Of a stretch of DNA of 64,000 nt, positions 54,535 to 63,918 are shown piece by piece. A model generated the notes under the pieces. The model was not told the DNA's origin. It did no database searches and worked only from the letters and a program-made list of their open reading frames with translations. Position 1 is the stretch's first letter; each line of letters begins with the position of its first letter. Made by a program: the position numbers and the translations under genes. The stretch is from CAVPOO01 sp963707015 (GTDB lineage Bacteria > Pseudomonadota > Gammaproteobacteria > Thiohalobacterales > Thiohalobacteraceae), in contig CAVPOO010000013.1 in NCBI GenBank assembly GCA_963707015.1, positions 124,001 to 188,000 of the forward strand, written 5' to 3'.

Positions 54535-54924
54535 GTTCGTTCTCCGGTCCCGGGCATCAGGCCCGGGTGTCCTTGATATGAGGTTGCGTAACGGCAGCTT
54601 GTCTCATAACCGCGCCGCCCGCAAGCGTCCCGAATCGCCCGCGACGCGCTGCGCACCGCGCGCTTGCCTTCGGCCGCGGTCGGCTCGCTTGCGGGCCCTG
54701 TCGTCGGCAACGCTCGGGCCATCCGACCACCCTCGCGTTGCGGCCGCGAGCCGGGCGACTGCCGCTCTGTTGCACAGGTTTTCCGCCTAATCGGTAGCGG
54801 TCTACCCCAGGCTGTCCGGAAAAACTGCCGTTGAATAACCCCTCCTGCGGCACTATGCTCGATGGTTCGATGCAGTGGCGGGGCAGGCTGCGTCGGCTTC
54901 ACGCAATCGCTTCAAGGGGTAGCC
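54535..54924. other. Divergent intergenic region groEL/dnaK
   Basis: About 390 bases holding both promoters of the divergent chaperone genes. The groEL leader stem (54548-54566) is the only clear structure. I looked for CIRCE (TTAGCACTC type) and found none; no unambiguous sigma-32 promoter is visible either. Confidence 0.5.
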
Positions 54925-56793
54925 ATGGCGACTATCGGTATTGATCTGGGCACATCCAATTCCGCTGCTGCCGTACTCCGCGGCGGCCGGCCCGTTATGA
55001 TCCCCAGCGCCGAGGGCATCAGCCTCGGTGGGAAGGCCTTTCCCAGCTACGTGGCCGTGACGGCAGACGGGCATACGCTGATCGGTGAGCCGGCGCGGCG
55101 CCAGGCGGCCGCCAATCCGGAGGGCACGGCGATGGGGTTCAAACGCAGGATGGGCCGGCGGGAAAAGCTCCGCCTGCGTGACCGCGAGTTCACGCCGGAG
55201 CAGCTGTCGGCCTTTCTGCTGCAAAAGATCAAGCGCGATGCCGAGGCCTTTCTCGGCGAACCCGTCGAGAAGGCGGTTGTGACCGTGCCTGCGTATTTTG
55301 ACGACAATCAGCGCAGTGCCACCAAAGACGCCTGCGCGGTGGCCGGCATCGAGGTCGCGCGCCTGGTCAACGAACCGACTGCGGCCTCGCTGGCCTATGG
55401 CCTCGACCGGGCCGGTGAAGAGCTGCGTATCGTGGTCGTGGATCTCGGCGGCGGCACGCTGGACGTCACGATCATGGAGTTCGGCAAAGGCGTGTTCGAG
55501 GTCAAGGCCACCAGCGGCGACACGCAGCTCGGCGGCACCGACATGGATCAGATCCTGGTCGATTACCTCGCCGAACGATTTCGCGCCGATTCCGGCGTGG
55601 ATCTGCACGCTGACGTCAAGGCCATGGCGCGTCTGCGGGAGGCCGCCGAGGTTGCCAAGATCGAGTTGTCCACCAGTACCACGACTCACATCAGCCTGCC
55701 CTATATCACGGCCGTCGGAGCCGAGCCCCGGCACCTGGAACTGGACCTGACCCGCACCGAGCTGGAACGCCAGGTGCGGGCGGTGATCGAACGCTGTCGG
55801 ACTCCCGTGCAGCAGGCGCTCAATGATGCCGGTCTCACACCCGACGGGATTGATCGGATTGTCTTTGTCGGCGGTCCGACCCGCATGCCCGCGGTGCGCG
55901 CGTTTTTCGAGGATTTCTTCGGCCGCAAGGCGGAACTGGGCGTCGATCCCATGGAGTGTGTGGCGAGCGGCGCGGCGATTCAGGCAGGCGTGCTGAGCGG
56001 CGAGGTCGGGGACATCGTGCTGGTCGATGTCACGCCCCTGACGCTCGGTGTGGAGACCCTGGGCGGCGTTGCCACTTCACTGATTGCCCGTAACACGCCG
56101 ATTCCTGTCGAGCACACCGAGACCTTCACCACCGCTGCCGACCTGCAGACCGCGGTAACCATCCACGTCTACCAGGGCGAGCGACCCATGGCCGGGGACA
56201 ATACCAGTCTGGGCGAATTCAATCTCGATGGCCTTCCGCCCGCCCCCCGGGGGATCCCCAAGATCGACGTGACATTCGACATCGATGCCAACGGCATCCT
56301 CAATGTCAGCGCCAGGGACCAGGCGTCCGGCAGATCCCAGTCGATCACCATCACCGGCTCGACACGCCTGCCGGAGGACCAGAAGCAGCGCATGGTCAGA
56401 GAGGCCGAGCAGTATGCCGAGCAGGACAGGCAGCGGCGTGAGGAGGCGGACCGGCTCAATGAAGCCGATTCGATCTGCTATCAGGCTGAGAAGATGCTCG
56501 CCGATTTCGGCGACAAACTGACCGACGAGCTGAGGGAAAAGATCGAGCGCGGATTACGTGAGACCCACGAGGCACTGACGAAACGCGACGCGGCGCTGGC
56601 GAAGCAGCGCGCGGATGCGCTCGCCCAGGTGCTGAAAGAGGCCGGCGTGGTGATCTATTCGCAGCGACCGGGTGCCTCCGGGGTCTACAAAGAGGTCAAG
56701 ACCGAGCGCGCGGCACCCGCGGGTGAGCCGCGACCCTCGGGTTCCGGGCCGCGGGGACGCGTCGTCGATGCCGACTACGAAGAGAGTCCCTGA
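54925..56793 (+). CDS. dnaK: Chaperone DnaK (Hsp70)
   Basis: A 622-aa Hsp70. ATG 54925 has AAGGGG seven bases upstream and gives MATIGIDLGTSNSAAAV; the upstream in-frame GTG part is not homologous. The ATPase domain has the phosphate-binding IGIDLGTSNS and VVVDLGGGTLDVTI; the linker and substrate domain have DVTPLTLGVETLGG. The C-terminus is the short RGRVVDADYEESP, lacking the long DDKK tail. Sequence is divergent from housekeeping DnaK (TSNS not TTNS), so it may be a specialised paralogue. It pairs with the dnaJ 16 bases downstream. Confidence 0.92.
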   Translation: MATIGIDLGTSNSAAAVLRGGRPVMIPSAEGISLGGKAFPSYVAVTADGHTLIGEPARRQAAANPEGTAMGFKRRMGRREKLRLRDREFTPEQLSAFLLQKIKRDAEAFLGEPVEKAVVTVPAYFDDNQRSATKDACAVAGIEVARLVNEPTAASLAYGLDRAGEELRIVVVDLGGGTLDVTIMEFGKGVFEVKATSGDTQLGGTDMDQILVDYLAERFRADSGVDLHADVKAMARLREAAEVAKIELSTSTTTHISLPYITAVGAEPRHLELDLTRTELERQVRAVIERCRTPVQQALNDAGLTPDGIDRIVFVGGPTRMPAVRAFFEDFFGRKAELGVDPMECVASGAAIQAGVLSGEVGDIVLVDVTPLTLGVETLGGVATSLIARNTPIPVEHTETFTTAADLQTAVTIHVYQGERPMAGDNTSLGEFNLDGLPPAPRGIPKIDVTFDIDANGILNVSARDQASGRSQSITITGSTRLPEDQKQRMVREAEQYAEQDRQRREEADRLNEADSICYQAEKMLADFGDKLTDELREKIERGLRETHEALTKRDAALAKQRADALAQVLKEAGVVIYSQRPGASGVYKEVKTERAAPAGEPRPSGSGPRGRVVDADYEESP

Positions 56794-56809
56794 TCCCTGA
56801 AGGGTCTGC

Positions 56810-57940
56810 ATGCCCCCGACACAGCGCGATTATTACGAGGTCCTCGGCGTCGCGCGCGATGCCAGTCACAAGGCCATCAAGGACGCCTTTCGCGCCCTGG
56901 CCATGAAGTACCATCCGGACCGCAACAAGGCACCGGATGCGGAAGAGAAGTTCAAGGAGATCGCGGAAGCCTACGCGGTGCTGTCCGATCCCGACAAGCG
57001 CGCGCAGTACGACAGCGGCGGCTTCGCCGGGGTGGCGGGCTTCACGCCCGAAGATCTGTTCGGGGGCATCGATTTCGGCGACATCTTCGGCGACACGGGT
57101 TTTGGCTTTGATTTCGGTGCGGGCGGCATCTTCGATCGGCTGTTCCGTCACCGGCGTCCCGGCCCGGCACGCGGCCAGGATCTCGAGGTCCAGTTGGTCG
57201 TGCCGCTGGAACGCATCGACACGGGTGGCGATGAAACGGTCCGCTTTGCGCGGACAGTGAGCTGCACGAGCTGCGCCGGTTCCGGCGCCAGACCCGGCAC
57301 CGAGCCGCGCCGCTGCGAGGCGTGTGGCGGCAGCGGGCGCCGGGTCATCACCCACGATCAGAAACGCGAAAAGGGCAGCGTGCGGTTCCAGCAGGTCACC
57401 GTCTGCCCGGCGTGTGACGGCCGGGGCATATTTATCGATCACCCCTGCCCGGATTGTCACGGCCGGGGACAGATCGACAAAGAGGAGACCCTCAAGGTTC
57501 AGATTCCCGCCGGTGTGGAGGAGGGGACCGCGTTACGGGTCCGGGGGCACGGCATGCCCGCTGAAGCGGGCGGCGCTGCACCCGGGAATCTTTTCGTGAC
57601 AGTGCGCAGCGCGCCCGATGCGCGTTTCGAGCGCATGGGAGCGGATCTGTGGCGGCGCGAGACGCTCGAGGTTGCCGACGCGGTGCTCGGCACCAGGCTG
57701 CAGGTTCCGACCTTGACCGGTGAGGTCGACGTCCAGGTGCCACCCGGCACCCAGCCGGACGAGGTGCTGCGCCTGCGTGGCAAGGGCCTGCCCCGCTTCG
57801 CGGAGAGCGGACGCGGCGATCTCAATCTGCGCATTGAGGTGCACATTCCGGAGCAGCTTTCGGCCGAGGAACGTTCACTCTATGAGCAGCTGCGCGCGCT
57901 CGGCCAGGCCCGCAAGCCCAAGGGGCGCTGGTGGCGATAG
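56810..57940 (+). CDS. dnaJ: Co-chaperone DnaJ (Hsp40)
   Basis: A 376-aa DnaJ that stimulates the DnaK ATPase and delivers substrates. J-domain at 1-70 with HPD at 35-37, a Gly/Phe-rich region (FGGIDFGDIFGDTGFGFDFG), and the zinc domain with four CxxCxGxG repeats (CTSCAGSGA, CEACGGSGR, CPACDGRGI, CPDCHGRGQ). A C-terminal substrate-binding barrel follows. The 16-base gap puts it in an operon with dnaK; grpE is not here. Confidence 0.94.
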   Translation: MPPTQRDYYEVLGVARDASHKAIKDAFRALAMKYHPDRNKAPDAEEKFKEIAEAYAVLSDPDKRAQYDSGGFAGVAGFTPEDLFGGIDFGDIFGDTGFGFDFGAGGIFDRLFRHRRPGPARGQDLEVQLVVPLERIDTGGDETVRFARTVSCTSCAGSGARPGTEPRRCEACGGSGRRVITHDQKREKGSVRFQQVTVCPACDGRGIFIDHPCPDCHGRGQIDKEETLKVQIPAGVEEGTALRVRGHGMPAEAGGAAPGNLFVTVRSAPDARFERMGADLWRRETLEVADAVLGTRLQVPTLTGEVDVQVPPGTQPDEVLRLRGKGLPRFAESGRGDLNLRIEVHIPEQLSAEERSLYEQLRALGQARKPKGRWWR

Positions 57941-57971
57941 CCCGTCGTCCTGGCGCGCCCCGGCGCAGAAC

Positions 57972-60404
57972 TCACGCCTGCTGCCAGGCGGGCAGCAGCC
58001 GGCCTTTGCCATTGCGGTAGTAGGGCGCCCAGGCAAGGCCGACGAAGTGGATATGGATCTCGGTTGATTTCGGCTTGACCTCGATCTGTTCGAGCGTCTC
58101 CCGCTGGGCATCGAAATCCAGGGCGAGCTTCGCCACCTCCTGCTCGAACTGGGTCTGCAGGGCCTCCAGTTCGCGCCGCGTCGCGTCGGCCATTTGCTGC
58201 GCCCGCTCCACGTCCGCCGCCTCTTTGCGCATGCGTCCGGCCGTCTTCACCGCGCTGCCCACGCGTGTCGCGGAACCGGTGCTGAGCCGTTTACGGCCCA
58301 GGAACGCCCCCAGTACGGCACTGCCGAACGCGATGAGCGTATCCATTTTTTTCTGGCTGGCCTGCTCGCTCTCGCGGGCGATCTGCTGCTCGGCGCGCTG
58401 CAGGCGATTTTCCAGCACCGTGATCCGGGACCCGTAACGCTTGCGCAGCGTCTCGGCCATGGCGTCGCGCTTTTCGTTGGCCAGTTCCTGGAGACGGATA
58501 CGGAAATCGCGTTCCGATTCACCCAGCTGGGAGACGGTCTTGTAGGTCGGGCTCTTCAGCAGCGGCAGCGCCTGGCTGCTGCCAATCCAGCGCTTGAACA
58601 GTTTCTGCCATTCGGCAAAGTTGCCGGCCCTGCTCAGTGCCGGCGCCAGTTCGGCGAAGCTCGCCTGCCCGGCAGGGGCGGTCTCGAGCTTGTCGAAATC
58701 CAGTTCCAACGCCTCGGCCCGCTCCCAGTCCACGGGCACCGGTCCGTCCTCGGCCTCGACCAGGAAGGCAAAGCGCTTTTCTTCATTCAGCTTATAGGGC
58801 GCGCTCGAGTAGCCGACATCGGCGGCGCCGATCACCATCGGATGATAGACCAGCTCCTGGTCGCCGTCGGGCGTCCTCAGCGCCGGCAGATAGAACTGGT
58901 CGATCTGCGGGGCCAGCGCCGGCGGATGCGGGCTCTCGCCCTTTGCCGCGGCGGGTTGCGCCGCGGCCGTCAGGCTTGCTCGCGCCGGCTCGGCAGCCTT
59001 GCGCCCCTGCATCAGTGCCTTGATCTGGCTGCGCGTCAGGGGACCGGCCAGATAGGACAGCGTCCAGCGTGTACTGAACACCACCGGCGCGTTTTCGTGG
59101 ACGTTGTGCATCAGGAACACCCGATTGCCCAGACCGGCGATACGTTGCTCCATGGCCTGTTTGTCGAAACGCCCGCCAGCCGCGGCCCCCTCGAGGCCCT
59201 CCATCACCCTGGCCTTGTCGCGCTCCGTCTGCATGCGGCCGATGAACCAGGTGCCGGTGTTCGCGAGACCCTTATAGTCCAGGTCCACCGGGTTCTGGGT
59301 GGCGAGGACCAGACCGAGCCCATAGGCGCGCGCCTGCTTCAACAGGGTGAGAAGCAGGACCTTGGACGGCGGGTTGGCGGTGGGTGGCATATAACCGAAG
59401 ATCTCGTCCATGTAGAGCATGGCGCGCAGGCTGCTGGTGCCTGACTGTGCGCGCATCCAGCTGAGGATTTCGTTGAGCAGCATGGACACGAAAAACATCC
59501 GCTCCGGGTCCGAAAGGTGGGCAATCGACATGATCGAAACCCGCGGCTTACCCGATTCGGTATACAGCAGGCGGCCGGCATCCAGGGGCTCGCCTTCCAT
59601 CCAGGCCTCGAATCCGGGTGCGGCGAGCAGGTTGTTGAGCCGCATGGCCAGGGCGAAACGGTCCTTCGCGCTGAAGAAAGACTCGATGTCCATCACGCCG
59701 ATCCGTTCCATGGGCGGCTGCTGGATGGCGGCGATCAGGCCGGCCACATCCAGACTTCTGTCCGCGTCCCAGTAATGTTGCAGGATATTGGCGAAGAGAA
59801 TGTGTTCGCGGCTCGTCAGGGGGTCGGCGTTGATATCCAGCAGGGCGAGCAGGCTCGTCGCCGTCGCCTGGATCCGCTCACGGTACAGATCCAGGTCCGC
59901 TTTCAGTTGCGCGGAGGGTGCCTGGAATGAGCGCAGCACCGAGACGGGCAGGCCGGCTGAGCTCCCCGGCGTATAGACGGCCAGGTCGACCGCCTCGCGT
60001 AATCTGGCGATGCGCGCCCCGTCCTGACCCCATGCGGACAGACCGTCGCGCCACAGGCTGGCCTGCGCCTCGGCGTAGGCCTCGAGGCTCATTTCCTTTT
60101 TCTCGGCCTCCTTGGGATTCACCCAGGGTTGAAAATCCTCGGCCCGCAGCTCGGGAAAGCTCAGCAGCAGATTGCCCAGATCGCCCTTGGGATCGATGGC
60201 AATCACCGGAATGTGATCGATTGCCGCCTCTTCGATCATGCCGAGCCCGAGACCGGTCTTGCCGCTGCCGGTCATGCCGATGATTACCGCGTGGGTGGTG
60301 AGATCCTTCGAATCGTACAGAACCAGCTCGTCCTGCAGCTGGTTGCGCTCGAGATCATAGGATTTGCCCAGGTAGAAGGCACCGAGTTTTTCGTATTCTT
60401 CCAT
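57972..60404 (-). CDS. HerA/FtsK-like ATP-binding protein with C-terminal coiled coil
   Basis: An 810-aa protein. The N-terminal half is a HerA/DUF87-type ATPase: Walker A GMTGSGKT (43-50), IPVIAIDPKGDL, Walker B LYMDEIFGY and an ARGD-like sensor GLVLATQNPVDLDYKG. A variable middle follows. The last 170 residues are coiled coil around a glycine-rich hydrophobic span (TLIAFGSAVLGAFLG). The gene is widespread but uncharacterised; a DNA- or protein-translocating motor is likely. It converges with dnaJ and stands alone. Confidence 0.85.
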   Translation of the reverse strand: MEEYEKLGAFYLGKSYDLERNQLQDELVLYDSKDLTTHAVIIGMTGSGKTGLGLGMIEEAAIDHIPVIAIDPKGDLGNLLLSFPELRAEDFQPWVNPKEAEKKEMSLEAYAEAQASLWRDGLSAWGQDGARIARLREAVDLAVYTPGSSAGLPVSVLRSFQAPSAQLKADLDLYRERIQATATSLLALLDINADPLTSREHILFANILQHYWDADRSLDVAGLIAAIQQPPMERIGVMDIESFFSAKDRFALAMRLNNLLAAPGFEAWMEGEPLDAGRLLYTESGKPRVSIMSIAHLSDPERMFFVSMLLNEILSWMRAQSGTSSLRAMLYMDEIFGYMPPTANPPSKVLLLTLLKQARAYGLGLVLATQNPVDLDYKGLANTGTWFIGRMQTERDKARVMEGLEGAAAGGRFDKQAMEQRIAGLGNRVFLMHNVHENAPVVFSTRWTLSYLAGPLTRSQIKALMQGRKAAEPARASLTAAAQPAAAKGESPHPPALAPQIDQFYLPALRTPDGDQELVYHPMVIGAADVGYSSAPYKLNEEKRFAFLVEAEDGPVPVDWERAEALELDFDKLETAPAGQASFAELAPALSRAGNFAEWQKLFKRWIGSSQALPLLKSPTYKTVSQLGESERDFRIRLQELANEKRDAMAETLRKRYGSRITVLENRLQRAEQQIARESEQASQKKMDTLIAFGSAVLGAFLGRKRLSTGSATRVGSAVKTAGRMRKEAADVERAQQMADATRRELEALQTQFEQEVAKLALDFDAQRETLEQIEVKPKSTEIHIHFVGLAWAPYYRNGKGRLLPAWQQA

Positions 60405-60584
60405 TGTTCTGCTCCGCTAACGGCCCGAGGGGTGATTCTTACCGTGGCACGGGAAATCGTCAAATGCGCCCGGCGCGTCGCAGGCGACCAGGCGTTGGCG
60501 GGCGCGTGAACGGACCGGAATTTCTTTGTTCGAGGGTCTACACTACACTATGATGCTCCTGAACAGACACAGGAACCCGCAAAG

Positions 60585-60767
60585 ATGAAGACGACACGCG
60601 TTCCGGAAGACTCGGTCCTGCGCAGGCATTACATGCAGATGCAGGAAGCCGGACTCATCCCCGCCGCGGAGAACGAGCCGGCGCAGGCGCCGTCGGCACC
60701 GGCGGCGCCTGCGCCAGTCCAGAAAGGTTTTCTCGGCCGTTTGCTGGACAAGCTTTTTGGAAAATAG
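60585..60767 (+). CDS. Small protein with C-terminal amphipathic helix
   Basis: A 60-aa product. The N-terminal 25 residues are polar with LRRHYMQMQEAGLIP, the middle is a Pro/Ala linker (AQAPSAPAAPAPVQ), and the end KGFLGRLLDKLFGK is a basic amphipathic helix that may bind membranes or act as a docking peptide. The upstream ribosome site is weak. It diverges from the HerA-like gene, so it may share its promoter region. Confidence 0.65.
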   Translation: MKTTRVPEDSVLRRHYMQMQEAGLIPAAENEPAQAPSAPAAPAPVQKGFLGRLLDKLFGK

Positions 60768-61333
60768 GCGACGGCCTCAGTGTTCTGCGACAGGCTGAGC
60801 GGGTAAGGCGATCCGTTGCGCCAGACCCGCGCTTCCCGGCTGCCCTGCCGCGCACGCCGGCACGGGCAGGGATTGCCTGGCATAGCCTGCAGGGCGGGTG
60901 TCATGCCTGGATCGCTTGCGGTCCGGGTCTGCACGGCTGCCTGGTGAGCCCCTGGCGAGACAGTCGCGCTTTCAACTTGCTAATGACGGATGCTGACAAA
61001 TTTCGCTGAGTCCTGGCATGCTTGTTTATGGCCACGGAATCCACGGAAAAACACGGAAAGAACCAATACCCATGAGAATTTTTTCCGTGTTCTTCCGTGG
61101 ATTCCGTGGCCATACTGGGCGTCATCATCGGATTGAGAAAGTACTAACCCGCATTTCTCACCGGGATAGGCACGGCCTGATTACACGCTGTCTTTTCCCT
61201 GATCTGCACTCTGTTCCTTACCTCAGTGCATTATGTGACTCGATCGCCGCCCGGTGAGCAATGCGGGCTACGATCCCTGCGCGGGGATTCGAGGCGAGCG
61301 CGCCGAGCCGCGATGAAACCTGAACTCGAGCAG
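60768..61333. other. Intergenic region holding a palindromic repeat
   Basis: About 565 bases without a supported gene. It contains the TGGCCACGGAATCCACGG palindrome at 61029-61112. The rest, on both sides, shows no family-like frame. Small frames here are not preceded by ribosome binding sites. Confidence 0.5.
61029..61112. repeat. MITE/REP-like palindrome (CCACGGAATCCACGGA type)
   Basis: TGGCCACGGAATCCACGGAA and its inverse TTCCGTGGATTCCGTGGCCA bound an 84-base unit. The arms extend to about 30 bases with one mismatch (AAACACGGAAA/TTTCCGTGTTC) around a short central loop. It lies in intergenic DNA away from genes, typical of a dispersed repeat family. Confidence 0.75.
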
Positions 61334-62279
61334 CTACCTGAGCAGCATCGAGGGCGTGCTGTAGCGGGCAAGCGTGTCCAGCCGGTACGGGCCGCCCCGG
61401 GCGATGCTTTCCGCCGCCATCAGACCCGATCTCACCGCCGGCCCGATGCCTTCGCCCATATCGCGGGTCGCCAGGCCCGCGGCATCGCCTGCGATAAAGG
61501 CGTTATCGAGACGCCCCACCTGGACCTTGCCACGGACGAAGTAGCTGTAGCCGCCCGGATTGAACGGGTAATCCCGAACCAGTCCTGCACGCATGAGCTT
61601 TGCCGTCAAATACCGCCAGTGCGCTTTGATGTCATCGTCGCGCTGTTTGAGCCGGGTAGCCATGCCGCCAACGCCCACATTCAGATAGCCGTCGGCCTTG
61701 GGTACATACCAGGAATAACCCGGCAGGCGCTTTTCCAGGAACCACAGATGGCAGCTGTGGTCCGCAGTGGCGTAGGCGAACTCTTCCTCCAGGGTCACCA
61801 CCTGCCGTTCCCGGGCGCGCGGATTGGCGTCCCGGAACAGGCTTCGGAAGACGGGGCAGCGGGTGCCACCGGCACCGACCAGGTACCGGCAGCGCAGGCG
61901 GTCATCGATGACGAAGTGCTCGCCGTCCCTGCGCAGCGTGCGCACCTCGTGGACCCTGACCTCGGCAGCGGAGCGCTGCGAGCAACCAGGCGTCGAATTC
62001 GTAGCGACGGATCGAATGCTGCACGGTCCTGGCCTTGAGACCGAACAGCGGAAAATGAAAGTGGATACGGTCGAAGGTGAGAAAGCGGTGCGGGTAGGTC
62101 GCGATGTCGAGTTCGAGATCGGCAACGACCTCGGGCGTAATCCAGCCGGCGCAGAGTTTGGTGCGCGGGAACGCGGCCTTGTCCAGCACCAGACAATCGA
62201 CACCGTAATGCCCGAGGCGCCACGCGCAGCTCGAGCCTGCCGGTCCTCCCCCCACGATGATGACGTCTACCGTCTCCAT
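61334..62279 (-). pseudogene. Frameshifted geranylgeranyl-reductase-family FAD oxidoreductase
   Basis: The N-terminal part (62279 to about 61975) has the FAD motif DVIIVGGGPAGSSCAWRLG and LCAGWITPEV. The frame then shifts by one base near 61971-61981, after FDAWLLA. The rest continues in another frame as AAEVRVHEVRTLRRDGEHF and GVGGMATRLKQRDDDIKAHW, ending with GDAAGLATRDMGEGIGPAVR and SGLMAAESIARG. Removing one G restores WLLARSAAEV. It is either a recent pseudogene or a sequencing error. The family reduces isoprenoid or fatty chains. Confidence 0.8.
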
Positions 62280-62344
62280 CCGTTCGGTCCAGGGTTCCTG
62301 GGAACAAGACTCCGAGGTTCCCGCTCACCGGGCGGAAAGCCCAC

Positions 62345-62511
62345 TAGGAGCCTGTCGGACTTAGGCTGATTCTACTGCGGCGGTGGGAGAGCGGCCCAAA
62401 GCCTCGCGCTTTCTCGTTGCGTAGGGCGCACTATGCGCCTCGAAATCGTGATGCTTTGTGCTCGCTCTCCCACCTGCCTCGTCACGAACCCCTAAGTCCG
62501 ACAGGCTCCTA
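62345..62511. mobile_element. MITE-like palindromic element (AGGAGCCTGTCGGACTTAGG type)
   Basis: Perfect 21-base terminal inverted repeats (TAGGAGCCTGTCGGACTTAGG at 62345-62365, inverted at 62491-62511) bound a 167-base element. The arms continue to pair imperfectly inward for about 70 bases (GGTGGGAGAGCG with CGCTCTCCCACC), so the unit is almost one long hairpin. A TA may be duplicated at the ends. No coding capacity. Confidence 0.8.
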
Positions 62512-62773
62512 GACGATGGTAGAACAGCCTCCCGGCGTTTGAAACCCCTCGTCTCCCCTTGCAGCGCAGACAAGCCGTTCGTCCCGGGGCGTTTTCCGGG
62601 CCGGGCCGGGGCGCTTCCCGCCGCGAGGGCCGCGGGGTTCTTCGCGTGCCTGCCCCGCTCCTGCTTCCGGTTCGGCGTTTGACAGGGTAAGCTCGAAACT
62701 CATGAAACAGCGGTGCGCGAGACGCGCCGCACTGCCTGCGGGTCAGGCAACCGGATGGTAGGGAGGTGATGTG

Positions 62774-63199
62774 ATGTCGTGTACCTGGATCGTGGTGGCG
62801 GAAAGCAGTCGCGCAAAGGTCTATCAGTCTGAGAACCGCAAGGCACCGCTCCTGGAAGTGGCTGCGCTCGTCCACCCGGAAGGGCGCCTGCACGAAGGGG
62901 ACCTGGTTTCGGATCAGGCCGGCAGTGACGGCGGCAGTGTGGGGCAGGGTCGGCACGTCGTGGACGGCAGGAGCCGCGCCCGGGAACATGAGCACATCGC
63001 GTTTGCGAAGGAGATTGCCAGCCGCCTCGAGGCGGGGCGTAACACGGGTGCCTTTGACAGCCTGGTGCTGGCGGCGCCGCCTGCATTTCTCGGACTGTTG
63101 AGGGAAAACCTGAGCAAGCAGGTGATGGCCATGGTGTCCCGGCAGATCGACAAGAATCTCGTACTGCAGCCGGTCGAAGCCCTGCTGGCGCATCTGTGA
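62774..63199 (+). CDS. Host attachment-family protein (Pfam Host_attach type)
   Basis: A 141-aa protein. ATG 62774 follows GGAGGT by six bases. The pattern WIVVAESSRAKVYQ near the N-terminus, GRHVVDGRSRAREHEHIAFAKEIA in the middle and LVLAAPPAFLGLLRENLSKQV match the family first described in Agrobacterium attachment genes. The fold resembles the eRF1/release factor-like domain. It is widespread in environmental bacteria, and the attachment role outside Rhizobiales is unproven. Confidence 0.88.
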   Translation: MSCTWIVVAESSRAKVYQSENRKAPLLEVAALVHPEGRLHEGDLVSDQAGSDGGSVGQGRHVVDGRSRAREHEHIAFAKEIASRLEAGRNTGAFDSLVLAAPPAFLGLLRENLSKQVMAMVSRQIDKNLVLQPVEALLAHL

Positions 63200-63273
63200 A
63201 TGATCGCGACGCGAGCCAGCCCGGTGACAAGCGTGAATGATTGCATCTGCCGTTATCCGGCTCCGCCTGCTCC

Positions 63274-63918
63274 ATGCTGACGCGCGCCGACGAACGCCGG
63301 ATCCAGTGGATGTCGGTGGGGCTCAAACGCGATGAGCTCGACCCGGACCCGTTCCGCCAGTTCCAGCAGTGGTTCACGCAGGCGATCGATGCCGATATCC
63401 CCGAACCCAATGCCATGAGCCTCGCCACGGTCGCGGAGTCCGGGCAGCCGTGGCTGCGCACGGTGCTGCTGAAAATCTACGATGAGCGCGGCTTTGTGTT
63501 CTTCACCAACTACGACAGCCGCAAGGCCAGGCAGATTGCCGGCCAGTCGCGGGTGGCGCTGCTGTTTCCCTGGGCCGCGCTCGGCCGCCAGGTGAAGATC
63601 ACCGGGCAGGCCGACCGCATCCCGCTCATGGAGTCGGTCAAGTACTTCGCCACGCGGCCGCGCGGCAGCCAGATCGGGGCCTGGGCCTCTCCACAGAGCG
63701 AGGTCATTACCTCGCGGGCGCTGCTGGAGGCCAAATTCGATGAGATGAAGCGCAAGTTCGCCAAGGGTGAGGTGCCCCTGCCGTCCTTCTGGGGTGGCTA
63801 TCGCGTGGTGCCGGAGACCATCGAGTTCTGGCAGGCCCGCGAGAGCCGCCTTCACGACCGCTTCCTGTACAGCCGTGGCGTCGAGGGGCGATGGCAGATC
63901 GAGCGCCTCGCGCCGTGA
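63274..63918 (+). CDS. pdxH: Pyridoxamine 5'-phosphate oxidase
   Basis: A 214-aa FMN oxidase that makes pyridoxal 5'-phosphate from pyridoxine or pyridoxamine phosphate. ATG 63274 gives a length close to the E. coli enzyme (218 aa); a TTG at 63241 would add eleven residues. Motifs seen are PNAMSLATV, FFTNYDSRKARQI, RQVKITGQADRI, SRPRGSQIGAW-like RPRGSQIGAWASPQS and the C-terminal ESRLHDRFLYSR with the PLP/FMN-binding arginines. Apparently monocistronic. Confidence 0.95.
   Translation: MLTRADERRIQWMSVGLKRDELDPDPFRQFQQWFTQAIDADIPEPNAMSLATVAESGQPWLRTVLLKIYDERGFVFFTNYDSRKARQIAGQSRVALLFPWAALGRQVKITGQADRIPLMESVKYFATRPRGSQIGAWASPQSEVITSRALLEAKFDEMKRKFAKGEVPLPSFWGGYRVVPETIEFWQARESRLHDRFLYSRGVEGRWQIERLAP

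Noticed and set aside
57972..60404. HerA-like gene as a known HerA-based defence system
   Set aside because: No SIR2, DUF4297 or nuclease partner adjoins; flanked by dnaJ and a small protein.
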